DNA from: VXNE01 sp963665455
GTDB taxonomy: Bacteria; Pseudomonadota; Gammaproteobacteria; Pseudomonadales; Azotimanducaceae
Assembly (NCBI GenBank): GCA_963665455.1
Contig: OY762279.1
Location: 1,984,001-2,048,000, forward strand
DNA length: 64,000 bases
Direction of reading: 5' to 3'
This document shows positions 17,233 through 25,277 of this stretch, piece by piece. The position numbers and the translations under genes are program-made. The notes under the pieces were generated by a model. It ran no database searches. It was not told the origin of the DNA and saw only the letters and a program-made list of their open reading frames with translations. Positions within the stretch are counted from its first letter, which is position 1. Every line of letters starts with the position of its first letter.

Positions 17233-18518
17233 GGTTCCTCGCGCGCCATCTCGACCGGCTGCGGACATGCTTCGCCGGGCTGCCGGACCCGCGCCGCGGA
17301 CGCAACCGCCGCTACGCCATGGCGGACGTTGGCATGGCCGCGCTGTCGGTGTTCCTGATGCAGTCGCCGTCGTTCCTGGCGCACCAGCGCGCGCTCGCCG
17401 CGGGCGGTCGCCGCTCCAACGCGCACACCCTGTTCGGCCTCGACCGCATCCCCTGCGACAACCACGTCCGGCAACTGCTCGACGGCGTGCCGCCGGAGCA
17501 CTTCGACGACCGGTTCCACGACCTCGTCGAGGACCTCGACGCGCGCGGCGCGCTCGAACCGATGCGCCGCCTCGACGGCCGCGCGCTCGTCGCCATCGAC
17601 GGCACGGAGTTCTTCCGCTCGCGCAACATCCACTGCGACAACTGCTCGACCCGCAGGCGCGGCGACGGCGGCACCGAGTACTTCCACCAGATGGTCGCCG
17701 CCACCGTCGTGGCGCCCGGCCGGGCGCAGTCGCTGCCGCTGCCCCCCGAGTTCGTCGCGCCGCAGGACGGCGCGGCCAAGCAGGACTGCGAGCGCCAGGC
17801 GGTCAAGCGCTGGCTGCGGTCCCACGGCGACCGCTGCGCCGCACTGCGCCCGGTCTATCTCGGCGACGACCTGTACGCCTGCCAGCCCGTCTGCCGGGCC
17901 ATGCTCGACGCCGGCGGCGACTTCCTGCTGACCGCCAAGCCGGCCAGCCACAAGACCCTGTACGAGTACCTCGACGGCATCGACATCCCCGTGCGCCGCC
18001 GCACGACGGGCCGCGGCGCGCAACGGCGCACCCACCGCTACCGCTGGATGACGGACCTGCCCATCCGCGACGGCGACGACGCCCTGCGCGTCAACTGGCT
18101 GGAGGTCACCAGCGCGCGGCCCGGCGGCAAGGTCACCTACCGCGGAACCTTCGTCACCAGCCTGCCCGTGGACCGCGACAACGTCGCCGAACTCGCCGAC
18201 TGCGCCCGCGCCCGCTGGAAGATCGAGAACGAGACCTTCAACGTCCTCAAGCAGCACGGCTACCACCTCGAACACAACTTCGGGCACGGCAAGGACACCC
18301 TCGCCGCCGTGCTCGTCGTTCTCAACCTGCTCGCCTTCGCCCTGCACACCGCGTGCGAAGTCGCCGAGTCCACTTGGCGACGGGCCCGCGAGCGCCTCGG
18401 CACCCGCGCCCGCCTGTTCGAGCACCTGCGCACCGTCACCGAATACCAGGTGTTCCCCGACTGGAACGCGCTGATCGGCCTGCTCGCCACGGGCGGGCCC
18501 GCCGCCCAGCCTCCCTGA
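17229..18518 (+). CDS. DDE transposase of the methyltransferase-carrying insertion sequence
   Basis: A 429-residue transposase from the GTG at 17229; the open frame extends left to 16431, but that part lies inside the methyltransferase in another frame. The RNase H-like catalytic acids are recognisable in 'VAIDGTEFF', 'VYLGDDLYACQ' and 'RARWKIENETFN', the last being the C-terminal Glu motif. The 'MQSPSFLAHQRAL' and 'HCDNCSTR' segments are familiar from a widespread IS4-like/unclassified (ISNCY-type) group; I cannot fix the family. It is followed by the right inverted repeat and looks intact. Confidence 0.85.
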   Translation: MRFLARHLDRLRTCFAGLPDPRRGRNRRYAMADVGMAALSVFLMQSPSFLAHQRALAAGGRRSNAHTLFGLDRIPCDNHVRQLLDGVPPEHFDDRFHDLVEDLDARGALEPMRRLDGRALVAIDGTEFFRSRNIHCDNCSTRRRGDGGTEYFHQMVAATVVAPGRAQSLPLPPEFVAPQDGAAKQDCERQAVKRWLRSHGDRCAALRPVYLGDDLYACQPVCRAMLDAGGDFLLTAKPASHKTLYEYLDGIDIPVRRRTTGRGAQRRTHRYRWMTDLPIRDGDDALRVNWLEVTSARPGGKVTYRGTFVTSLPVDRDNVAELADCARARWKIENETFNVLKQHGYHLEHNFGHGKDTLAAVLVVLNLLAFALHTACEVAESTWRRARERLGTRARLFEHLRTVTEYQVFPDWNALIGLLATGGPAAQPP

Positions 18519-18589
18519 CGCACAGACCACGCCGCCAGCCGCCAAATCCACGAACCTCGGACAGTCCCGAAACCCAATGCCTCAATCGT

Positions 18590-18606
18590 CAAAATGAGAA
18601 CTGCTG
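18590..18606 (-). repeat. Right terminal inverted repeat of the insertion sequence
   Basis: This is the exact reverse complement of the left end. The second copy of the target repeat GCCAGTCAG follows at 18607-18615. Confidence 0.9.
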
Positions 18607-18615
18607 GCCAGTCAG

Positions 18616-19081
18616 CCAGTCAGGCGGGTCGCGCTGCGCCACACGGGCAGCCTTGTGGCTGATGACGTGGAGCAGCCGGTCAGGAACCCGGCAAGCGGCT
18701 GCGTGACTGCGTCAACGAAGCGGGGCTGGAGACGGGGGCGGTCGCCCGTGCCCGGTCGACGTAGGTGGCCGACCTGCTACATCAGGATGCGGCAGTCACC
18801 GACGAGGCCGATTCTGGCCGGAAGTCGGCCGAACTCCGTGCGGTCTCCGTGCCGAAAGGCGAGGAGAGTTCCCCGAAATCGCGTTCGCGGCGGGAACTGG
18901 TCGACCAGGGCACTCTCTGCGGCGGGTCCCAGGGCCGGATGCCGCGATCCCAGCCTTTGCGGGCCGTTGGCGTCGCCGGCGGAGGGCGGGGACTCGCGGA
19001 CCAGGGCGTTGTCGTCGAGCTGGTGCGCCTCTTGGCGGACACGGCGGCAAGCCATCGCTGGCGGCACATGGAGGTGCGGCT
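18616..19081. other. Interval right of the insertion sequence
   Basis: About 465 bases. A minus-strand frame from ~19172 to 18777 is open, but I do not recognise its product and it has no clear ribosome site. It might be a decayed gene. No RNA gene or repeat was found. Confidence 0.3.
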
Positions 19082-19345
19082 TCACGTATCCGGGAACCAG
19101 ATTCGTTCGCCGGTGATGGCTTCTACAGCCTCGCGAAACGACGCTAGCCGGTCCTCCGGGAGTTTCCACCAAAGCCCCCCCGCTGGTCGTTTCATCGGCG
19201 TGAAGCCGTGTTCGCGGAGGATCGTCTCCCGTCCGGGTGCGTCATAGACGACCAGATGGTGATCACCGACGTTCCACCGGCCGATCCGCTCACCGTCGTA
19301 GTCAATACGAATGCCCTGACCGCTTGCGCTCACCGCGTAGGACAT
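19082..19345 (-). CDS. Small hypothetical protein
   Basis: An 87-residue frame starting at the ATG at 19345, with a ggcggag stretch about 9 bases upstream. The sequence is balanced and protein-like ('IRIDYDGERIGRW', 'HGFTPMKRPAGGLWWKLPEDRL', 'ERIWFPDT'), ending in a plausible C terminus. No domain is recognised. It lies in the accessory region between the insertion sequence and an Rpn-type gene transcribed the opposite way. It could be an orphan antitoxin or a gene fragment. Confidence 0.4.
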   Translation of the reverse strand: MSYAVSASGQGIRIDYDGERIGRWNVGDHHLVVYDAPGRETILREHGFTPMKRPAGGLWWKLPEDRLASFREAVEAITGERIWFPDT

Positions 19346-19457
19346 CCAGGCACACTCCGCCGACCGTTCTGCGGAGCGACCGTACCACGGAGACACACTC
19401 TCTACGAGGGGTCGCCCACCGTCCTCGCACCGCCTCCGACGATCACAGGGGTGGTAC

Positions 19458-19553
19458 CGTGCGCGTTGGCGCACACGATTCCGAGAGATGTCGCAATCAT
19501 CGGCGGGGCGATCACGACTTCCTGGGTGGTCCATGCTCTTCTAGCTTGGCCCG
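19458..19553 (+). repeat. Conserved leader of Rpn-type gene, copy A
   Basis: A stretch beginning with the hairpin-forming GTGCGCGTTGGCGCAC and ending at the Rpn start codon. It recurs before the Rpn-like copies at 23051, 26812 and 31675 and, without a gene, near 26542 and 29605. The shared core includes 'gacgacttcctggg' and 'tagcttggcccgatgg' type sequence. Confidence 0.6.
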
Positions 19554-20585
19554 ATGGACCAAGACGCCGCCTGGAAGCGCCTCCTCGGCCGGCCCGTCGC
19601 CGTGCGGCACCTGCTGCACGGCTTCGAGGGCGAGGTCGCCGAGCTGTTGGATCTCGACACGCTGAGCCCGCTGCCGGCGAGTTGGGTCGCGCCCGACGGC
19701 GAGCAGCGCCACGGCGACGTCGCGTGGCGCGCGCCGTACGCGGACGGATCGGGGCGCTCGCTGGTGCTGCTGATCGAACACCAGTCCACCGTACACCCGG
19801 ACATGGCGGTCCGGGTGCTCCGCTACGAGCTCTTCGCCTACGACGCCCTGCGGCGGCAGGATGTGCCGGACCGGGACGGCGAACTGCGCCTCCTTTCGGT
19901 GGTGGTCCACTCGGGGATGAAGGTCTGGAACGCGGCGGGCGCGGTGACGCGCGTGGTGGTGGAGGGCGACGGCACTGCCGTGCGCACCCTGCGCCCCTAC
20001 CTGTTGCTTGACACCCGGCGCGGCGCGCAAGACGATCTCGCCACGGAGAACGTCGTGGCGGCGGCCTTGTGGTTGTCCGGCGCATCCTCGCCGGTGGACG
20101 CCGGGACGCGCTTGGGGAGGTTGGTGCGCGCGTGGTCCTCGCGCGGGGACGCGGAGTCGGCGGGTGCGGTATTGGATTGGCTGTGGATACTGTGGCCGCG
20201 GCTGTTCCCGGACACGGACGCGGCGGCGCTGGCGGCTTGGCGGCGTGCGTTGTTGCACGAGGAGGAGGGCATGAACACGCTTGCGGAACGGGTGAGGGAG
20301 TGGGAGGCGGCCCTCCTGGAACGGGGGCTTGAGCGGGGGATCGAACGAGGACTTGAGCGGGGGATCGAACAGGGCATTGAACGGGGGATCGAACAGGGCA
20401 TTGAACGCCAGCGCGCGATGTTGGGCCGGCTCGCGGAGCGCAAGTTCGGCCCGACGACCTCGCGCGAACTCGCCGGTCGCATTGCGGACGTGGCCGATGC
20501 GGAGCGCCTTGAGGCGGTGGGCGACTGGATCATCGACTGCGACACGGGGCCTGCCCTGCTCGAACGCGTTGGGCAAGTCGAGTAG
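19554..20585 (+). CDS. Rpn-family nuclease/transposase-like protein, copy A
   Basis: A 343-residue member of the Rpn (recombination-promoting nuclease, PD-(D/E)XK) family. The catalytic segment is D55 in 'GDVAWR' and E75-x-Q77 in 'LLIEHQS'. Residues ~255-285 consist of seven four-residue units (GLER/GIER/GIEQ) encoded by 12-base repeats. The end carries the DUF4351-like tail ('LAERKFG...WIIDCDTG'). Rpn proteins of E. coli are DNA nucleases linked to RecA-independent horizontal recombination; some families have been tied to phage defence. It is nearly identical to copy B at 23051-24034 apart from four fewer repeat units there. Its 3' end abuts a truncated glycosyltransferase copy. Confidence 0.75.
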   Translation: MDQDAAWKRLLGRPVAVRHLLHGFEGEVAELLDLDTLSPLPASWVAPDGEQRHGDVAWRAPYADGSGRSLVLLIEHQSTVHPDMAVRVLRYELFAYDALRRQDVPDRDGELRLLSVVVHSGMKVWNAAGAVTRVVVEGDGTAVRTLRPYLLLDTRRGAQDDLATENVVAAALWLSGASSPVDAGTRLGRLVRAWSSRGDAESAGAVLDWLWILWPRLFPDTDAAALAAWRRALLHEEEGMNTLAERVREWEAALLERGLERGIERGLERGIEQGIERGIEQGIERQRAMLGRLAERKFGPTTSRELAGRIADVADAERLEAVGDWIIDCDTGPALLERVGQVE

Positions 20586-20593
20586 GGGTCTGC

Positions 20594-21342
20594 AGATAGC
20601 CGCCCACGATCAGGAGACCCGGCAGAAGCGACGCCGCGAGCAGCTTCCGCCAACTGGCAGGCCGCAGGCTCCGAACCTCCCACGCGATGGTCGCCAAAAC
20701 CATGACGACGAACGACGCGAGCAGGACGAGCCCGTCGGGCCGCGTCAGGGCCGCCAAGCCGACAAACGCGGACCCCCATGCGAGGTGCCGTGGCGAGCGA
20801 TCGGACAGCCAAGCGAGCAGTTGGGACAGGCCCAGGGCCGACATGGCGACGAAGAGAAGGTCACTTGAGTTCCAGGCGGCGAAGAAGGACGTGGCCACGG
20901 GCCATGTCAGCCCGATGACCAGCGCTGCGTGCGCTGCGGGCCTGCTCGAGAGCGTTCTCGCACAGAGGTACATGCCGACGCAGAACGCGGCGTATGTCGC
21001 CAACCTGCCCCCCGCCGCAGTCCACACGAACCAGTTGGGCGACTCCTGAACGACCAGGTACGCGAGGCCATGCACGAACGAGATGAGCGGGCCCCAGGCC
21101 AACGACCGCAGCGTTCCCTCGTCCAGCAGCCACTGGCCGGACCGAATGTAGGCGGCATCGTCGTAGTGGCTGATCTGGTCGAGCGTTGGGACGAGGAGAT
21201 CCAGCAGCCAGACAGCGGTGGCGAGGCTGAGGACGATGGCGGTGTTGCGGTCGGCATGGGCGTTCCATGCCGTCGCGAGCGTGTGCCACGTTGCGGTGGT
21301 CCGCGCTCTGGCATCGGATCGGTTGTCGTGCCCGATGCTCAT
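20594..21342 (-). pseudogene. Truncated duplicate of the GT-C membrane glycosyltransferase
   Basis: From the ATG at 21342 this matches the N-terminal ~250 residues of the protein encoded at 12240-13724 almost residue for residue ('HYDDAAYIRSGQWL', 'FVWTAAGGRLATYAAF'). It stops matching after 'LLIVGGYL' at about base 20596, eleven bases past the Rpn copy A stop codon, and reads out of frame sense into that gene. The duplication also covers roughly 50 bases upstream of the start. It is a 3'-truncated copy, probably broken when the Rpn unit arrived or by recombination. Confidence 0.75.
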
Positions 21343-21584
21343 CGTTGTGCTCCCATCCCGCCGCCTCGAGCAGTCGTCAAACGGTCTTCAGCGTTGGATC
21401 AAGGCGCCCGTGGCTCGTTGCGAGCAGGCGGAAGTTGTCTACTTGCGTGGGGTCGACCTGCTCGTTGGTTGGCTCGATCAAGTTCCGCTCGTCGCGTCGC
21501 CGCCACGTCTGCGGGACTGTGCTTTCCGCTGAGCTGGCAGGCTGCGAAGGACGCCTCAGCATCGAGGATGGAAGCTGTTGAAAC
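21343..21584. other. Short interval with a doubtful minus-strand frame
   Basis: It contains ~50 bases duplicated from upstream of the intact glycosyltransferase copy and a 61-codon minus-strand frame (21377-21562) that I do not trust as a gene. Confidence 0.3.
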
Positions 21585-22364
21585 TCATGAACTCATGGGC
21601 CGGGCATGGCCCGAGGACAGGAAGGACCGCGTTATGGGATTGGCGGATGCGGCGGTCAGCGATTCGCATCGCTCCCGCAACGATGCTTCCGCCACGTCGG
21701 ACAAGCGTGAGCGAATCGTTCGGGAGAGGTTCGGGAAGGCACCTTGGACGCGAGCCGCCCAAGCGGACAGGGCTGCCCCGAGACGATCCGATGGTCGCAT
21801 GGTCGCGAGAGCCAGATTGATGACCGTTTCGGCGGGGGAGGCATCGAACGACGGTCCCAAGCTCCACGAAGGAATCGCTTCACGGCGGCAAAGAACCGGT
21901 GGGCTGGGTAGACGGAGCGCGGCCATGATGCGCGACCAGTCTTCGTCGCGAATCATGTTCATGTTAGAGGAGTGCAACGCGTCCAGTCCGCACATGACGG
22001 AGGTCTTCGCTAGGTGAATGTCCTCCGGATCAGTCCGGTACTCGCGCCAAAGCGTCTCCAGAATCTCGTCGTTCTCTTCGGTTGCAAGGGTGGGGAGATA
22101 GTCATCCGTCGAACAGTCCCGCCACAGACCGGCGTCCCGATAGTGCGCTTTCCAACGCTCGATGTCGGTCAGCGCCTGTTCGAGCCGCGTCGAGGCCGAA
22201 ACGTGCCGTGACCTCGCCAAGATTTGGCGACTGGCGACGATCTCTTCAAGCCGCGTTTCCTCCGTGCCCACCATACGGAATTCGCCGGCCTCCGCGAGGT
22301 GACCGATGAACACTCTTGTGCTGTAGGGCGCGATCAAGCCCGCGTCGATGACGGCTTCGCGCAT
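21585..22364 (-). CDS. PIN-like domain protein (toxin candidate)
   Basis: A 259-residue protein. 'EAVIDAGLI' near the start supplies the first PIN-type Asp (D7). 'EDIHLAKTSVMCGLDALHSSNMNMI' around residues 114-139 fits the second half of the PIN active site (D-x-H-x-x-A...D...N). PIN domains are Mg-dependent ribonucleases and commonly toxins. The C-terminal ~90 residues are of unknown type. It starts 6 bases after a 125-residue gene on the same strand, the spacing expected of a toxin-antitoxin pair. Fold assignment rests on motif spacing only. Confidence 0.5.
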   Translation of the reverse strand: MREAVIDAGLIAPYSTRVFIGHLAEAGEFRMVGTEETRLEEIVASRQILARSRHVSASTRLEQALTDIERWKAHYRDAGLWRDCSTDDYLPTLATEENDEILETLWREYRTDPEDIHLAKTSVMCGLDALHSSNMNMIRDEDWSRIMAALRLPSPPVLCRREAIPSWSLGPSFDASPAETVINLALATMRPSDRLGAALSAWAARVQGAFPNLSRTIRSRLSDVAEASLRERCESLTAASANPITRSFLSSGHARPMSS

Positions 22365-22370
22365 CGGCGG

Positions 22371-22748
22371 TCAGGGCGAGTCGTAGGCGCTCTTGGGCAG
22401 GAACCCTTCGGCTTCCAGCCTAGCGCGAACAACCGATTCCATCCGCTTCGCGTCCCCGTTCCCCTCGGATTCACGAATCATCCGATTCCAGAAGTCATCT
22501 GCCTCCATGAATGCCCGGGTCACAGGGGCGTGTAGGGCGAAGGTGAGCGCGGACTCGCGAAGGGACGGATCTTCCATGGCCACGGAAGGAGCGTGGGATG
22601 GTGCCCCGAAATCCGCGCTGTCGATATCCGCCTCGCCCTTACCGCGAACGGCGGGCACGGCTCGGTGGACCATGCTGAGAGCGGATACCGGATGTCCCGA
22701 TCGCTCCTCACGTTGGCCCTTTCGTTTCGTATCCGACATGTGGCTCAC
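22371..22748 (-). CDS. Hypothetical protein, possible antitoxin partner
   Basis: A 125-residue protein, or 122 residues from an internal ATG at 22739. The N terminus is basic ('SDTKRKGQREERSG'). The C-terminal half is helical with acidic patches ('VTRAFMEADDFWNRMI', 'AKRMESVVRARLEAEGF'). It immediately precedes the PIN-like gene by 6 bases. A basic DNA-binding N terminus with a C-terminal toxin-binding helix would suit an antitoxin, but no known family is recognised. Confidence 0.45.
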   Translation of the reverse strand: MSHMSDTKRKGQREERSGHPVSALSMVHRAVPAVRGKGEADIDSADFGAPSHAPSVAMEDPSLRESALTFALHAPVTRAFMEADDFWNRMIRESEGNGDAKRMESVVRARLEAEGFLPKSAYDSP

Positions 22749-23050
22749 ATATTAGGCCTTCAGTCCGCGCATGATAGTACGCGCCGGCGAGGGTCACGGC
22801 GAGCGCGCGAACGGCGTGTTCGTCACGATGGTGGCGATGGTTGCGTGTCGAGACGCCGCGAGAAGGCCGGGGCGCCCGTCGTTGCGGGAGGCCGGCCGCT
22901 TTCGGGCACATGCTCGGGCAATCCCGCCCCGCCGTGGGGCTCTTTCGCTAGGGACGTAGGCCTTGGCGCACGCGATTCAGGGTGATATCTCCGCCATTGA
23001 CGGGACGATGACGACTTCCCGGGCCGCCGATGCTCCTCTACGTTGGCCCA
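22749..23050. other. Interval ending in the conserved leader of Rpn copy B
   Basis: The final ~90 bases (22961-23050) are the same leader found before the other Rpn copies ('ccttggcgcacgcgatt...ttgacgggacgatgacgactt'). The first ~200 bases hold nothing recognised but must contain the promoter of the leftward hypothetical/PIN pair. Confidence 0.5.
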
Positions 23051-24034
23051 ATGGACCAAGACGCCGCCTGGAAGCGCCTCCTCGGCCGGCCCGTCGCCGT
23101 GCGGCACCTGCTGCACGGCTTCGAGGGCGAGGTCGCCGAGCTGTTGGATCTCGACACGCTGAGCCCGCTGCCGGCGAGTTGGGTCGCGCCCGACGGCGAG
23201 CAGCGCCACGGCGACGTCGCGTGGCGCGCGCCGTACGCGGACGGATCGGGGCGCTCGCTGGTGCTGCTGATCGAACACCAGTCCACCGTGCACCCGGACA
23301 TGGCGGTCCGGGTGCTCCGCTACGAGCTCTTCGCCTACGACGCCCTGCGGCGGCAGGGCGTGCCCGACCGGGACGGCGAACTGCGCCTCCTGTCGGTGGT
23401 GGTCCACTCGGGGATGGAGGTCTGGAACGCGGCGGGCGCGGTGACGCGCGTGGTGGTGGAGGGCGACGGCACTGCCGTGCGCACGCTGCGCCCCTACCTG
23501 TTGCTTGACACCCGGCGCGGCGCGCAAGACGATCTCGCCACGGAGAACGTCGTGGCGGCGGCCTTGTGGTTGTCCGGCGCGTCCTCGCCGGTGGACGCCG
23601 GGACGCGCTTGGGGAGGTTGGTGCGCGCGTGGTCCTCGCGCGGGGACGCGGAGTCGGCGGGTGCGGTATTGGATTGGCTGTGGATACTGTGGCCGCGGCT
23701 GTTCCCGGACACGGACGCGGCGGCGCTGGCGGCTTGGCGGCGTGCGTTGTTGCACGAGGAGGAGGGCATGAACACGCTTGCGGAACGGGTGAGGGAGTGG
23801 GAGGCGGACTTCCTGGAACGGGGGCTTGAACGGGGGATCGAACAGGGCATTGAACGCCAGCGCGCGATGTTGGGCCGGCTCGCGGAGCGCAAGTTCGGCC
23901 GCGTGACCTCGCGCGAACTCGCCGGTCGCATTGCGGGCGTGGCCGATGCGGAGCGCCTTGAGGCGGTGGGGGACTGGATCATCGACTGCGACACGGGGGT
24001 CGCCCTGCTCGAACACGTTGGGCAAATCGAGTAG
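23051..24034 (+). CDS. Rpn-family nuclease/transposase-like protein, copy B
   Basis: A 327-residue protein, nearly identical to copy A (19554-20585) with the same D55 and E75-x-Q77 catalytic segment and DUF4351-like tail. It has only three four-residue GLER/GIEQ/GIER units instead of seven, a loss or gain of 48 bases in 12-base steps that keeps the frame. The start is set at the ATG at 23051, which matches copy A; an upstream in-frame ATG at 23030 lies in the leader. Sequence identity with copy A extends to GGGGTCTGC just past the stop codon. The high identity implies recent duplication or gene conversion. Confidence 0.75.
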   Translation: MDQDAAWKRLLGRPVAVRHLLHGFEGEVAELLDLDTLSPLPASWVAPDGEQRHGDVAWRAPYADGSGRSLVLLIEHQSTVHPDMAVRVLRYELFAYDALRRQGVPDRDGELRLLSVVVHSGMEVWNAAGAVTRVVVEGDGTAVRTLRPYLLLDTRRGAQDDLATENVVAAALWLSGASSPVDAGTRLGRLVRAWSSRGDAESAGAVLDWLWILWPRLFPDTDAAALAAWRRALLHEEEGMNTLAERVREWEADFLERGLERGIEQGIERQRAMLGRLAERKFGRVTSRELAGRIAGVADAERLEAVGDWIIDCDTGVALLEHVGQIE

Positions 24035-24393
24035 GGGTCTGCGGAAACGGGCGTGGGGCGAATATGGCGAGGTGAGGAAGGTAGCAGCCGGTTCAGGCGC
24101 GACGGCAGATAACGATACCGCCTCGGGTCATCCCGGATCTCGGCCCCGACCGTCCTTGAACTCGATCCGCCCCTCCCACAATCGGCGGTCGCCCGGCACA
24201 TACTGTCCGGTCGTGTCCACCGGCCTCACGAACGGTCCGTGCGTTGACATACTGGAGGCACAGGCCTACGGTGTTCCCTGGGCCAACGGTGCAGCCCTGG
24301 CGGAGAGATACTCGGGCCCCGTACGGCGAGTTGAACGCCGTTCGATTTTGGTTTGAGACATAGTGATCACGGCTCATTGAGAGCAAAGAGCCC
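24035..24393. other. Interval with a possible short minus-strand gene
   Basis: About 360 bases between Rpn copy B and the membrane/receiver gene. The only protein-like frame is the 40-codon one listed separately at 24128-24250. No RNA or repeat was found. Confidence 0.4.
24128..24250 (-). CDS. Possible 40-residue peptide or gene fragment
   Basis: ATG at 24250 to TGA at 24128. The translation has protein-like composition with 'PVDTTGQYVPGDRRLWEGR' followed by 'IEFKDGRG'. There is no clear ribosome site. It could be the C-terminal piece of a lost gene. Confidence 0.25.
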   Translation of the reverse strand: MSTHGPFVRPVDTTGQYVPGDRRLWEGRIEFKDGRGRDPG

Positions 24394-25162
24394 ATGCGAC
24401 AAAGTCCCTTGACCGGCACAGAGAACGATCAGGCTACTCGAGAGGTGGCGGATTTCGCCACAACCGCCAAATCCCTGGCAAAGAACCCCTTGGGTATCGT
24501 CGCCCTTTTCATTGTGCTTGTGTACATGATGGCATCAGTCGCACTCATCGCTGCTGGTGACCATAAATCCATAATCGTCTGGTTCCTGGTCCTGTTCCCT
24601 GTCCTAGTGCTATTTGTTTTCGCGTGGCTAGTCGTACGACACCACGACAAGCTCTATGCGCCGGAGGACTATCGGGACGAGCAGAACTATATGCGCGTTG
24701 TGGCGAATCTCTGGGCTGCGGACAAGAAACTTAAGATACCTATCTCGGGCCTGATCTCCTCGGCCGGCCCTCGCAACACGGGCGGGGGTTTTCGTCACGC
24801 GACCAATCCGGTCCGTTCCAGAATACTCTGGGTAGACGACAAACCGGAAAACAACCAGCATGAGCGCGACGCGTTTGAGGCGGTGGGCCTTCAGGTCTCC
24901 TTGGCGCTGTCCACAAGCGAAGCCTTGGAGCGACTCGCTCAAGGACCACTATGTTGCCATCATCTCGGATATGGGCCGACAAGAGGGCCCCCGTGAAGGA
25001 TATGTTCTATTGGATACGCTACGAAGGCAAGGCAACGACATCCCGCTTTACTTCTATTCGTCGTCCAACGCGCCGGAACACAAACAGGAGACGCTCGAGC
25101 ACGGCGGACAAGGCTGCACCAACGATGCTGTTGAATTGTTTCGGATGGTACTGGGGCTCTAA
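24394..25162 (+). pseudogene. Two-TM membrane protein with receiver-like domain, frameshifted
   Basis: Two hydrophobic helices ('GIVALFIVLVYMMASVALIAAG' region, bases ~24490-24555, and 'IIVWFLVLFPVLVLFVFAWL' region, ~24570-24630) are followed by a cytoplasmic domain with a receiver-like start 'SRILWVDDKPENN'. Near base 24940 the frame shifts by +1. The first frame runs into a stop at 24996, while the next frame continues the domain as 'DHYVAIISDMGRQEGPREGY...SSSNAPEHK...GCTNDAVELF' to a stop at 25162. Restoring one base would give a continuous ~255-residue protein. It may be a pseudogene or carry a sequencing error. Such membrane-tethered sensory/effector proteins occur in accessory regions; the function is unknown. 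Confidence 0.6.
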
Positions 25163-25277
25163 CGGGTTCCCGCGACTGACACGGCGGCGCGGGTGCTCTT
25201 CGCGGAAGCTCGCGGACTTACCGCCCGAAGCGGTAGCCGTCATAAGGCACGACGCGGGACCATCGCGCTGAAGTCTA

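Larger units (their letters stand above)
16462..18606 (+). mobile_element. Complete insertion sequence with DNA methyltransferase passenger
   Basis: The 2145-base element is bounded by perfect 17-base inverted repeats, CAGCAGTTCTCATTTTG at 16462-16478 and its complement at 18590-18606. It is flanked by an exact 9-base direct repeat, GCCAGTCAG, at 16453-16461 and 18607-18615, the expected target-site duplication. Inside are two genes in one direction: a D12-class adenine methyltransferase and a DDE transposase with overlapping stop and start codons. Intact ends and target repeats indicate a recent, possibly still active insertion. Confidence 0.9.

Noticed and set aside
18777..19172. 131-codon minus-strand frame
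   Set aside because: No recognised domain and weak start context; kept only as a note on the interval.
21377..21562. 61-codon minus-strand frame after the PIN-like gene
   Set aside because: Protein-like tail but no ribosome site or domain, and it partly covers duplicated upstream DNA.
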